Below are positions 26,426 to 33,766 of a stretch of DNA of 42,055 bases, piece by piece. Made by a program: the position numbers and the translations under genes. Position 1 is the first letter of the stretch; each line of letters opens with the position of its first letter. The notes under the pieces were generated by a model that worked only from the letters and a program-made list of their open reading frames with translations, was not told where the DNA came from and made no database searches. The stretch lies in contig JAFUGH010000050.1 in the NCBI GenBank assembly GCA_017469465.1, forward strand, positions 1 to 42,055. The letters run 5' to 3'. The DNA comes from Clostridia bacterium (lineage in GTDB: Bacteria > Bacillota > Clostridia > TANB77 > UBA1234).

Positions 26426-26599
26426 AAAACATTCGGATAAGAAGAGTAAACTTTTCGTTGTTCTTCTTGCTTTTTTTACACGAGATACATTTGTCAAAAA
26501 ACATTCAACTTGTCTTAAGGAATACATTACATTAGAAAACCAATCTTTCAAAAAATCACATCCTTGCGCAGTATAGCGAATAGATTCACCATCAAATAA

Positions 26600-26626
26600 A
26601 ATGACGAATGGAATTGATTCGTCATT
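26600..26626. other. Short hairpin upstream of the TrmN6-like gene
   Basis: AATGACGAAT (26600-26609) and ATTCGTCATT (26617-26626) form a 10-bp stem with a 7-nt loop, 29 nt before the next ATG. There is no T-run. It may be an operator or an RNA structure in the leader. Confidence 0.4.
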
Positions 26627-26654
26627 ACAATATCATATGTATTAGGAGATAAAA

Positions 26655-27395
26655 ATGAAACTAAAAAAAGATGAGAGAGTAGATGATTTACAATTTAAAG
26701 ATTTGAAAATTATACAAAATAAAAATGCATTTTGTTTTGGAATCGATGCAGTATTATTATCTGATTTTGCGAAAAATGTAAAAAACAATAGTACTGTGGT
26801 TGATTTGTGCAGTGGTACAGGAATTGTTGCTATCTTATTGGAAGGAAAGACAAAAATAAAAAAAATATATGCTGTTGAAATTCAACAAGAGATGGCAGAA
26901 ATGGCAAGTAGAAGTGTTTTGCTAAATCATCAGGAAGAAAAAATTGAAGTGATAAATGAAGATTTAAAGAGAATAGATACAATACTAAAAAAAGATTCGG
27001 TAGATGCGATAACAGTGAATCCACCTTATAAAAAAGCAGGAAGCGGTATCATCAATGAAACGGATACAAAATCAATTTCTAGACATGAAGTGTTATGCAC
27101 ATTAGAGGATATTATAAAAGTATCCGCTAGACTTCTTAAAACTTCTGGTTCCATTTATATGGTTCATCGAACGGAAAGATTAGTAGATGTGCTTTCTGAG
27201 ATGCGAAGTGAAAAAATAGAACCAAAAAGAATCAGATTTATACATCCATCCTATGGAAAAGCACCTAATTTATTTTTAGTTGAAGGAATAAAACATGCAA
27301 AACCATTTTTAAAAATAGAAGAACCGATATACGTTTATGAAAAAGACGAAAATTATACAGATACTATTAAAGAAATATATCACATTGATAAGTGA
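26655..27395 (+). CDS. trmN6: TrmN6-like tRNA (adenine-N6) methyltransferase
   Basis: A class I SAM methyltransferase of the YabB/TrmN6 type, which methylates A37 of tRNA1(Val). 246 aa: an N-terminal QNKNAFCFGIDAVLL block that marks this family, the SAM loop DLCSGTGIVA (50-59), and NPPY (122-125), the motif for N6-adenine targets. AGGAG precedes the ATG by 8 nt. rsmI follows, as in many Firmicutes (yabB-yazA-rsmI-abrB order). The exact tRNA target is inferred from family and context only. Confidence 0.88.
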   Translation: MKLKKDERVDDLQFKDLKIIQNKNAFCFGIDAVLLSDFAKNVKNNSTVVDLCSGTGIVAILLEGKTKIKKIYAVEIQQEMAEMASRSVLLNHQEEKIEVINEDLKRIDTILKKDSVDAITVNPPYKKAGSGIINETDTKSISRHEVLCTLEDIIKVSARLLKTSGSIYMVHRTERLVDVLSEMRSEKIEPKRIRFIHPSYGKAPNLFLVEGIKHAKPFLKIEEPIYVYEKDENYTDTIKEIYHIDK

Positions 27396-27484
27396 GATGT
27401 GGGTTTGCATAGAGGGGTACAGCTTCAGTATTCACGATAATACCACAATATAAAGTTACATTAATCAGTAAAGGAGAATAAAAA

Positions 27485-28309
27485 TTGGAAAAAGGTAAAT
27501 TATATTTAGTTGCAACTCCAATAGGGAATCTTGGAGATATTACTTTAAGAGCATTAGAAACATTAAAGAGTGTAGATATGATATTAGCAGAAGACACTAG
27601 AAAAACAATTAAACTATTAAATCATTTTGAAATCTCAAAGCCGATGATTAGTTTTTATAGACACAACGAAGGAACAAAGATTGCCGGAGTGATTGATATG
27701 TTAAAGGAAGGAAAAAATATAGCACTTGTCTCTGATGCTGGAACTCCTGCTATATCAGATCCAGGTGAGGATTTGGTGCGAGAAGCAATTAAAGAAAATT
27801 TAGAGATTATACCAATACCAGGGGCTGTAGCTTTTATTCAGGGACTAATTGTATCGGGATTTGACACGACAAGATTTGTATTTGAAGGATTTTTACCAAT
27901 GAATAAAGCAAATAGAAGAGAACATCTAAAGTCTCTAGAAAATGAAGAGAGAACGATGATTTTTTATGAGGCACCCCATAAATTAAAAAGAACGTTAAAA
28001 GATTTATCTGACAATTTTGGTGAAAATAGAAAAGTAGTATTAGCGAGAGAGATTACAAAAATTCATGAAGAACATTTAAGAATGTCTTTAAAAGAAGCCA
28101 TCGATTATTATGAAGACATGGATATAAAAGGTGAATTTGTTGTTTTAGTAGAGGGTTCATCGAAGAAAGAAGTTATCATTACAGATACAGTTGAAGAACT
28201 AATGAAAAAGTATTTACAGGAAGGATTATCCGAAAAAGATGCAATGAAAAAAGTTGCGAAAGATAAGGGAATGACAAAATCACAAGTTTATGCAATGATA
28301 AAAATTTAA
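27485..28309 (+). CDS. rsmI: 16S rRNA (cytidine1402-2'-O)-methyltransferase
   Basis: RsmI methylates the ribose of C1402 in the decoding centre. The 274-aa length and motifs fit: LVATPIGNLGDIT (8-20), AEDTRKT (35-41), SDAGTPAISDPG and the C-terminal helical domain ending in KSQVYAMIK. The start is a TTG at 27485, with AAAGGAG 7 nt upstream and the expected N-terminus. It lies 89 nt after the TrmN6-like gene and ends at a strong hairpin before the convergent AbrB-like gene. Confidence 0.95.
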   Translation: MEKGKLYLVATPIGNLGDITLRALETLKSVDMILAEDTRKTIKLLNHFEISKPMISFYRHNEGTKIAGVIDMLKEGKNIALVSDAGTPAISDPGEDLVREAIKENLEIIPIPGAVAFIQGLIVSGFDTTRFVFEGFLPMNKANRREHLKSLENEERTMIFYEAPHKLKRTLKDLSDNFGENRKVVLAREITKIHEEHLRMSLKEAIDYYEDMDIKGEFVVLVEGSSKKEVIITDTVEELMKKYLQEGLSEKDAMKKVAKDKGMTKSQVYAMIKI

Positions 28310-28314
28310 AAACA

Positions 28315-28360
28315 ATAGGGACGGAGAATTTAGTTTTCAAAATTCCGTCCCTATAATTTT
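28315..28360. terminator. Terminator between rsmI and the AbrB-like gene (GGGACGG hairpin)
   Basis: ATAGGGACGGA (28315-28325) pairs perfectly with TCCGTCCCTAT (28344-28354), then AATTTTTAA. It serves both convergent genes. The GGGACGG core resembles the other large hairpins in this window. Confidence 0.8.
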
Positions 28361-28365
28361 TAATG

Positions 28366-28605
28366 TTAGCTTCTTAATTTTTCCAAACATTTTTCACAAA
28401 TGTTTTTGTCATTAAAAATAGTTAGTTCTTTACTACTTCCACAAAAAATACAAGTAGGTTCATATTTCTTTAATACGATTGCATCATTTTCGACATATAT
28501 TTCAAGCGAATCTTTAATGTCGATATCCAATGTACGCCTCAATTCAATTGGTAAAACAATTCTACCTAATTCATCTACTTTTCTCACAATTCCAGTTGAT
28601 TTCAT
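28366..28605 (-). CDS. AbrB/SpoVT-family regulator with zinc-ribbon tail
   Basis: A 79-aa transition-state regulator. Residues 1-47 form the swapped-hairpin AbrB DNA-binding domain (STGIVRKVDELGRIVLPIEL), and the tail has two CxxC pairs (52-55 and 70-73), as expected for a small zinc ribbon. Members of this family repress stationary-phase and sporulation genes as dimers or tetramers. GGAGGGA lies 7 nt before the ATG. It follows rsmI convergently, as abrB does in B. subtilis. A 10-bp palindrome at 28628-28651, upstream of its start, is a candidate autoregulatory site. Confidence 0.9.
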   Translation of the reverse strand: MKSTGIVRKVDELGRIVLPIELRRTLDIDIKDSLEIYVENDAIVLKKYEPTCIFCGSSKELTIFNDKNICEKCLEKLRS

Positions 28606-28627
28606 GCCAATCCCTCCATTTCATGAA

Positions 28628-28651
28628 TAAAGTTAAGTATTCTTAACTTTA
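28628..28651. promoter_or_regulatory. Palindromic operator candidate upstream of the AbrB-like gene
   Basis: TAAAGTTAAG, four bases, CTTAACTTTA: a perfect 10-bp inverted repeat 23 nt before the AbrB-like ATG on the minus strand. Position and symmetry suggest a repressor site, perhaps for autoregulation. Confidence 0.5.
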
Positions 28652-28715
28652 AAAATATGGTATCATTTTCCAATTAAGAAGTCAAGAAGAAAAAGTAAAA
28701 AAATGGAAGATATTG

Positions 28716-28744
28716 TCATAATATTACATTTGCAATCATAGAAT
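28716..28744 (+). promoter_or_regulatory. SigE-like promoter for spmAB
   Basis: TCATAAT (28716-28722), 14 nt, CATAGAAT (28737-28744). This resembles the mother-cell SigE pattern (about ATATT, 13-15 nt, CATACA.T), and spmA/spmB belong to that regulon in B. subtilis. The match is partial. Confidence 0.4.
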
Positions 28745-28781
28745 GAAATGCATGTGAATAGAGTTAATTAAGAGGTGACGT

Positions 28782-29411
28782 ATGAATAACATTTGGGTTT
28801 TTATGATAATCATTTCCATCATTGTAGGATTAGCAAATGGTAAGGCACCAGATATGGTTAATTCCATTATTGAGTCAACGAAATTAGCAACAGAAAATTC
28901 TACTAGCATAATTGGTATGATTTGTTTTTGGGCAGGAATAATGAAAATTGCAGAAGAAACAGGTGTAATAAAAAAATTATCTAAATTGGTAAATCCAATT
29001 TTAAAAGTATTATTTCCAAAACTAAAAGATGAGGGAGAAGCAAAAGGATTTATTGCATTAAATATGACCGCTAATATTTTAGGACTTGGAAATGTAGCAA
29101 CTCCCTTAGGCTTAAATGCAATGAAACAAATGCAACAAGAGAATCCTAATAAGGATACACTGACAAATGAAATGATAATGTTGATCGTTATTAATACAGC
29201 ATCAATTCAATTAATACCAACATCAATTATTGCACTTAGAGCAGCACACCATTCAGAAAATCCAGTGATTGTAGTTGTTCCAATTTTAATAGCAAGTTTT
29301 ATATCATTAGTTACTGGTATCATACTGGTCAAAATAAAATGTAAAAAAGTGCAAGGTAGAAAGGTCACTAAAAAGGTATCATTAAATCATTGGGGAGAAA
29401 GAGGTAGGTAA
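28782..29411 (+). CDS. spmA: Spore maturation protein A
   Basis: A 209-aa polytopic membrane protein (NupG/nucleoside recognition-type fold) needed with SpmB for dehydration of the spore core in B. subtilis. Hydrophobic segments lie at about 4-20, 40-58, 125-150 and 158-180. Family blocks include LANGKAPDMVNSII, MICFWAGIMKIAEETG and LGLGNVATPLGLNAM. AGAGGTG lies 5 nt before the ATG. Its TAA overlaps the spmB ATG by one base (TAATG), so the two are coupled. The basic tail (185-209) is longer than the membrane core requires. Confidence 0.93.
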   Translation: MNNIWVFMIIISIIVGLANGKAPDMVNSIIESTKLATENSTSIIGMICFWAGIMKIAEETGVIKKLSKLVNPILKVLFPKLKDEGEAKGFIALNMTANILGLGNVATPLGLNAMKQMQQENPNKDTLTNEMIMLIVINTASIQLIPTSIIALRAAHHSENPVIVVVPILIASFISLVTGIILVKIKCKKVQGRKVTKKVSLNHWGERGR

Positions 29412-29932
29412 TGAAAGCAATTGAGTATATATCTTATATAGCAATACCGTTGATGGTACTGTTCATCATTTCTTTTTCAGTGAAGCAAAAAAAAGAAACA
29501 TATAATATTTTTTTAAATGGAGCAAGGGAGGGAATGAATGTTATATTAAAAATTTTTCCAACTATGATTGGAATTTTAGTTGCAATCAATTTGTTTCAAG
29601 TAACTGGGGCAATGGATATTTTTATCAAAATAATTTCACCAATTACAAAAATATTGAGAATACCAAGTGAGATTGTGCCTCTCGGTGTTATGAGATCAAT
29701 TTCTGGAGGAGCAAGTATTGGACTATTATCAAATACTTTAGATACTTATGGAGCAGATAGTCTTATTGGAAAGATGGCTTGTACCATACTAGGTTCGAGT
29801 GAAACAACGCTTTATGTGATTGCAATGTATACAAGTGCAGTTGGAGCAAAGAATACAAGAGGAGTATTAAAGATTGCACTGCTTTGTGATTTTGTCGCGT
29901 TATGTACTGCGGTATGGATATGGACTTTATGA
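29411..29932 (+). CDS. spmB: Spore maturation protein B
   Basis: A 173-aa membrane protein, the partner of SpmA. Segments at about 6-24, 43-65, 108-130 and 150-172; conserved blocks are GAREGMNVILKIFPTMIGIL, PLGVMRSISGGASIGLL and LGSSETTLYVIAMY. Start overlaps the spmA stop by one base. It ends one base before the 29934-30134 inverted-repeat element, which may provide the transcript end. Confidence 0.93.
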   Translation: MKAIEYISYIAIPLMVLFIISFSVKQKKETYNIFLNGAREGMNVILKIFPTMIGILVAINLFQVTGAMDIFIKIISPITKILRIPSEIVPLGVMRSISGGASIGLLSNTLDTYGADSLIGKMACTILGSSETTLYVIAMYTSAVGAKNTRGVLKIALLCDFVALCTAVWIWTL

Positions 29933-29933
29933 T

Positions 29934-30134
29934 GTCCGGGATCATTGAAAAAGTCACAATCGCAGTGGCGAACAGCGTTCACCATAAAACAAAAAATCAA
30001 TATTACAAATTATTATGGAGCACAATGTCCGCTGTATACTGATATTGTAGCGAGCAAAGCTCTAACAGTATCATGCATGCTCCGCTACGAAATTGCAGAA
30101 ATTCAAAATTATGACTTTTTCAGTGGCACCGGAC
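29934..30134. mobile_element. 201-bp MITE-like inverted-repeat element
   Basis: The ends are inverted: GTCCGG (29934-29939) with CCGGAC (30129-30134), and TGAAAAAGTCA (29946-29956) with TGACTTTTTCA (30112-30122). Inside are nested stems: GGAGCA/TGCTCC (30017-30022/30078-30083), ATACTG/CAGTAT (30036-30041/30066-30071) and GAGC/GCTC (30052-30055/30059-30062). It also contains GTGGCGAACAGCGTTCACCAT (29965-29985), nearly the unit of the tandem array at the window's right end. It has no coding capacity (the 67-codon frame inside is composed of the palindromes). Probably a non-autonomous element or a REP cluster. Confidence 0.55.
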
Positions 30135-30230
30135 GTCCACAAGTTTAAAAAATTTGAAATAAAATTTTCAGTATTTTCAATAGATTCGAACTGATGACTC
30201 AAATTGGCTCGACTTTTTTTGACAAAAAGA

Positions 30231-30258
30231 TTGACTTGAAAAAAAATCATGTTATAAT
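30231..30258 (+). promoter_or_regulatory. Strong SigA-type promoter of the Tad-like operon
   Basis: TTGACT (30231-30236), 16 nt, TATAAT (30253-30258), 35 nt before the first ATG. This marks the first gene of the operon and argues that nothing upstream was part of the same unit. Confidence 0.7.
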
Positions 30259-30293
30259 GAGCTCAAAATTAAATAAAACAGGACGTGGAAATA

Positions 30294-31124
30294 ATGATAA
30301 ATTGTTTACTGTTTGTTTTGTTTTTTGTCATATGTTATTTACTTGCGCATGAATTCTATGTAAATAGGCAAGTAAATAAATTCAAAAAAAGGAACAGCGT
30401 TCAATCTTTCGCAAAAGAAAATTCTTTCAAAAAACTTTTTTCAAAAATCAATTTTATAAAGACAAAAGAAAATTATTTATTCTTACAAGGTTACCCATTA
30501 AAATTAAATGCAATTTCATATTATTTCATTAAAATCATCATGGCAATAGTGTTTGGTGTTGCAGGAATATTCAACTACCATTCTTACGTTATCATGCTAC
30601 TTCTTGGATTGATTGGCTTTTATTTTCTAGATATATATATTCAGTTGAATAAAAAATCTAGAGATAGTGAAATTTGCAGTGATTTACTGACTGTAACGAA
30701 TTCTATTACAATGCAGTTGTCTTCATATGTTCCACTCAAAGATTCACTCAAAAATCAATATGAAAATTGCAATAATCAAGATTTTAGAAAAGCAATTATG
30801 ATGTTTGCAACAAAATATGAACTTTCTGAATTAAACATCGATGAAGCACTTAACGATTTAAATTCACGATTCGATATTTTAGAAGTAGACATGTTTTGTA
30901 ATACCATAAGGCAATATAACAAAGTGGGAAACATTATTGAACTTCTTGAAAATTTATCATACATTCTGAAAGAAAAATATATGAATAAACTAAAATCAAA
31001 AACACGAGAAAAAGTAATCTATATCACATGTGGTGTAATATTAGCACTAACTAATATTATCCTTATCACATTCTATCCATTGTTCATTTCTATTGGAAAT
31101 AATTTCAATCAAATTTTTAAGTAA
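30294..31124 (+). CDS. GspF/TadC-like membrane protein
   Basis: A 276-aa protein with hydrophobic segments at about 3-20, 72-92, 98-116 and 244-268 around a helical cytoplasmic domain (about 120-240) with the type II secretion F (TadB/TadC) pattern: LTVTNSITMQLSSYVPLKDSL, then FCNTIRQYNKVGNIIELLENLSYIL. In Tad pili such proteins form the inner-membrane platform driven by the ATPase CpaF; TadB and TadC normally occur as a pair, but only one is here. ATG 30294 is preferred over the GTG at 30285 because AGGA lies 10 nt upstream. It opens an operon running to 36341. Confidence 0.75.
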   Translation: MINCLLFVLFFVICYLLAHEFYVNRQVNKFKKRNSVQSFAKENSFKKLFSKINFIKTKENYLFLQGYPLKLNAISYYFIKIIMAIVFGVAGIFNYHSYVIMLLLGLIGFYFLDIYIQLNKKSRDSEICSDLLTVTNSITMQLSSYVPLKDSLKNQYENCNNQDFRKAIMMFATKYELSELNIDEALNDLNSRFDILEVDMFCNTIRQYNKVGNIIELLENLSYILKEKYMNKLKSKTREKVIYITCGVILALTNIILITFYPLFISIGNNFNQIFK

Positions 31125-31137
31125 AGGGGAAATATAA

Positions 31138-31329
31138 ATGAAAAAAATAAAAGAATTATTAAAATCAAACAAAGGCTCTGAAATATTACAGGTTATCTTG
31201 ATTGCAGGAATATTATTAGTATTGGTAATTACATTGTTTTATCCTCAAATGCAAACACTTTTTGAAAATATGATGAATACGATTTCAAATTGGTTTACCA
31301 ATGTTGGTAGCAAACCATTTCAATCGTAA
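31138..31329 (+). CDS. Small Flp-like pilin or pilin-like peptide
   Basis: A 63-aa protein with a basic leader (MKKIKELLKSNKG), a possible class III cleavage after Gly13, Glu at mature +2, then a hydrophobic helix (about 17-36) and a short amphipathic tail. This is the size and layout of type IVb Flp pilins in Clostridia, though the usual Glu/Tyr pair is absent. AAAGGGG lies before the ATG. It is the second gene of the operon, directly after the GspF-like gene. Confidence 0.65.
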   Translation: MKKIKELLKSNKGSEILQVILIAGILLVLVITLFYPQMQTLFENMMNTISNWFTNVGSKPFQS

Positions 31330-31369
31330 TTTTAAACATAGGAACAATGTTAAAGGAATGGTGCTATAA

Positions 31370-32143
31370 ATGAAAATGAAAATCAATATCCTCATAATTG
31401 CGATAATATTGGCTATCGTTTTGTTTGGAATATCTACCTATATGCAAAAGAAAATGATAAATTATGAAGCAACAGTTTCTTGCTTGATTTTAGCAAAAGA
31501 TATTGCGGAAAATGAAATGGTGAATAGAGAAGATTTTAAAAAAGCAAATGTTCCAATATCCATTGTTGCGACGCAAAAAATTGTTAAAAGTTTTGAAGAA
31601 ATAGAGGGATTATATGCTAAGGATAATATTAAGTCTAGCCAAATTGCGATTAAAGATCAGTTTGACACGAGAGAAAATTTATCTATATATGAAGCTGAAG
31701 CTGGCAAAGAAAAGTTATCTATAAAAATCAAAAATGCTGAAAATGGAATGTCTTTTCAAATTAAAACAAAGTCTCATGTGAATATCTACGCAACACTTAG
31801 AAATGAATATGCAAATGGCTTTTTAATGAATCATGAACGAATGAATATCGGAGATGAATTGGAAGGATATACAATTATTAAAATATTAGAAAATGTTGAA
31901 GTACTTGGAGTCTTTACAATTGATGGAGTAGAATTGGAAAAATCTAATAGTGAAAATCTAGATTCAATTTTAATCTCCGTCACACCAGAAGAAGCTAAAC
32001 AAATTAATTTAATACGAGACATTGCAACATTTAATATTACTGGAATCAATTCAGGAAAAATCACAAACTCGAAAGCAAGTGGCGAAGGATATGATTTAAA
32101 AAGTAAAGAAATTGAGTCACATTTATTTGGAGATGAGATTTAA
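31370..32143 (+). CDS. CpaB/RcpC-like SAF-domain protein
   Basis: A 257-aa protein with one N-terminal membrane segment (about 5-25), an SAF domain (about 33-100: ILAKDIAENEMVNREDFKKANVP... to SSQIAIKDQF) and a CpaB-type beta domain (about 105-235). In Tad systems CpaB/RcpC acts in the envelope, steering the pilus through the wall or outer membrane; in Gram-positives its role is less clear. Tail (230-257) is polar. AAAGGAATGG precedes the ATG. The receiver-like gene begins at the base after its stop. Confidence 0.75.
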   Translation: MKMKINILIIAIILAIVLFGISTYMQKKMINYEATVSCLILAKDIAENEMVNREDFKKANVPISIVATQKIVKSFEEIEGLYAKDNIKSSQIAIKDQFDTRENLSIYEAEAGKEKLSIKIKNAENGMSFQIKTKSHVNIYATLRNEYANGFLMNHERMNIGDELEGYTIIKILENVEVLGVFTIDGVELEKSNSENLDSILISVTPEEAKQINLIRDIATFNITGINSGKITNSKASGEGYDLKSKEIESHLFGDEI

Positions 32144-32461
32144 ATGAAAATATATTTGATTGATAATACTAGAAAATTAAAAAAAGTTGGAAAAGAATTA
32201 CAAGAGTATTTCAATATAGAAACGAAAGAAAATTGTAAATTCAAAATGACGAAAAATGATTATGTGATTTTAAGTGACGAAGTGGGAAACTTGGAAGGCT
32301 TAGAAAAATTGAAAAATATAATTATACTAACAATCAAAAAAGATTATAAATATATTTGGAGATTGGTGAATAATCACAAAGCACTCGATATTATCGATAA
32401 TGCATTAGACGAAAATTATATAGCACAAAGAATTGAAAAATTGGTAAGGAGAGGATTATGA
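32144..32461 (+). CDS. Stand-alone degenerate receiver-like protein
   Basis: A 105-aa cytoplasmic protein with no family I can name. Its predicted strands and helices follow a CheY fold: KIYLIDN, DYVILSDEVG, NIIILTI, then ALDIIDNALDENYIAQRIEKLV as the last helix. Asp/Asn residues stand near the acidic pocket, but the canonical DD pair and the TKP lysine are not evident. In Tad loci CpaE has an N-terminal degenerate receiver joined to a MinD-like ATPase; this gene may be that receiver alone, an inference from position. It starts at the base after the cpaB-like stop and overlaps the SLH gene start by four bases. Confidence 0.55.
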   Translation: MKIYLIDNTRKLKKVGKELQEYFNIETKENCKFKMTKNDYVILSDEVGNLEGLEKLKNIIILTIKKDYKYIWRLVNNHKALDIIDNALDENYIAQRIEKLVRRGL

Positions 32462-33693
32462 AAAAAATATGTTTTTGCTTCATCTTGTTAATGATGGAAA
32501 TTACAAATGTACAAGCATCCGAAAGAAACATTGTAGACATAGAAAATCATTGGGCAAAGGAAAGTATTGTTAGAATGATAACCAATGAAAAAGTGAATGG
32601 ATATCCAGATAATACTTTTAGACCTAATAACGAAATTACAATTTTAGAATTTATAAAAATGATGATGGAAAATTTAAACATAAAAATTGAGCAAGAAGGG
32701 TTAAACAAGTGGCCAGATTATTATATTGCAACTGCGAAAAAATATCATTTGGATTACGATTATCATCAATTGTTAACTAGATACGAAGCAATAGAGATTA
32801 TTTCTAGTTTGATTGATGTGAAATCAATTTCAAATTCTAGCAAAAAATTTAAGGATGTAAGTTCAAAATATCAACCTGAAGTCTCAAAATTACATCAATT
32901 AAAAATCATTAAGGGTTATTCAGATGGAACATTTAGAGGAGAAAACAATATAACGAGAGCGGAAGCAGTCACAATTGTATTAAGAACGGTAGAAGCCTAT
33001 CAAAAAATCATTAATAGCAAAAAATATAAGATAGATAGTGCCTATACAAACATAGATAGAGAAGCTCCTGCTGACAGTGAAATAAATAAAATAAGATATG
33101 AGATTAGAGATAAAAAAATATATTTTTATGATAATGGCAGATTCTCTGATTCTTACGATTACACAATTAACGAAAAATATATTACAAATGAAAAACTCAT
33201 TAAGATAATTGAGAATCTTGTTTCTGAAAATAGTTATACTGCTGCGTTTTATGTGCCATCCAAATATATCATTAATCAAGTGCTGATTAAATATGGAGAA
33301 AGTGATGACGCCATCAATCACAATTTAGATTATTTTTCTTTTACATATTTTGAAGACAAGCTCTATGATTTAAATAGAATTACTTTGAAAGAATGTTTTA
33401 GTAGGGAATGCTATTTCAAGATAAGCATTAAGAAGATGTGGAAAGAATTATATCAGTTTGAAAATCGTATATACATTGACGAAGATATAAGAAATAAGTT
33501 GTTGAAAAGTTTGAAAATTGAATTTGGGAGAGAGGCAGAAGATATCATGAACTATATGCTTGAAAAATATGAAAATAGTATGATTTACAATGAAGAAATA
33601 GCTGAACAAATTCAAATTGGAAAATATATTATCAATACATATAAAACGGATGTTACGAGTTTGGAATTCTATTTTGAAAAACTCTCATCATAA
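32458..33693 (+). CDS. SLH-domain protein in the Tad-like operon
   Basis: A 411-aa secreted protein: signal peptide (about 1-20, ending NVQAS), then three SLH repeats (about 25-180). Repeats one and three are clear (VDIENHWAKESIVRMI ... GYPDNTFRPNNEIT and KIIKGYSDGTFRGENNITRAEA); the middle one is weaker. The remaining 230 residues are a mixed alpha/beta domain with many Tyr and charged residues and no recognisable family. The SLH part would hold it on wall polymer. The four-base overlap (ATGA) with the receiver-like gene indicates coupled translation. A plausible job is anchoring the assembly at the wall. Confidence 0.8.
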   Translation: MKKICFCFILLMMEITNVQASERNIVDIENHWAKESIVRMITNEKVNGYPDNTFRPNNEITILEFIKMMMENLNIKIEQEGLNKWPDYYIATAKKYHLDYDYHQLLTRYEAIEIISSLIDVKSISNSSKKFKDVSSKYQPEVSKLHQLKIIKGYSDGTFRGENNITRAEAVTIVLRTVEAYQKIINSKKYKIDSAYTNIDREAPADSEINKIRYEIRDKKIYFYDNGRFSDSYDYTINEKYITNEKLIKIIENLVSENSYTAAFYVPSKYIINQVLIKYGESDDAINHNLDYFSFTYFEDKLYDLNRITLKECFSRECYFKISIKKMWKELYQFENRIYIDEDIRNKLLKSLKIEFGREAEDIMNYMLEKYENSMIYNEEIAEQIQIGKYIINTYKTDVTSLEFYFEKLSS

Positions 33694-33701
33694 ATTTTGG
33701 A

Positions 33702-33732
33702 GAGGGCATTTCTCACCCCTCGCCCTCTTCAG
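33702..33732 (+). other. Hairpin inside the operon
   Basis: AGAGGGC and GCCCTCT pair around a loop of about 14 nt, in the 73-nt gap between the SLH and 549-aa genes. It lacks a T-run, so it may mark an mRNA processing or attenuation point rather than an end. Confidence 0.4.
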
Positions 33733-33766
33733 ATAATTCTAATTAAAAAAACAGGAGTAATTCAAC

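Noticed and set aside
29945..30148. 67-codon plus-strand frame after spmB
   Set aside because: It is made entirely of the inverted-repeat element, has no ribosome site and no protein-like character.
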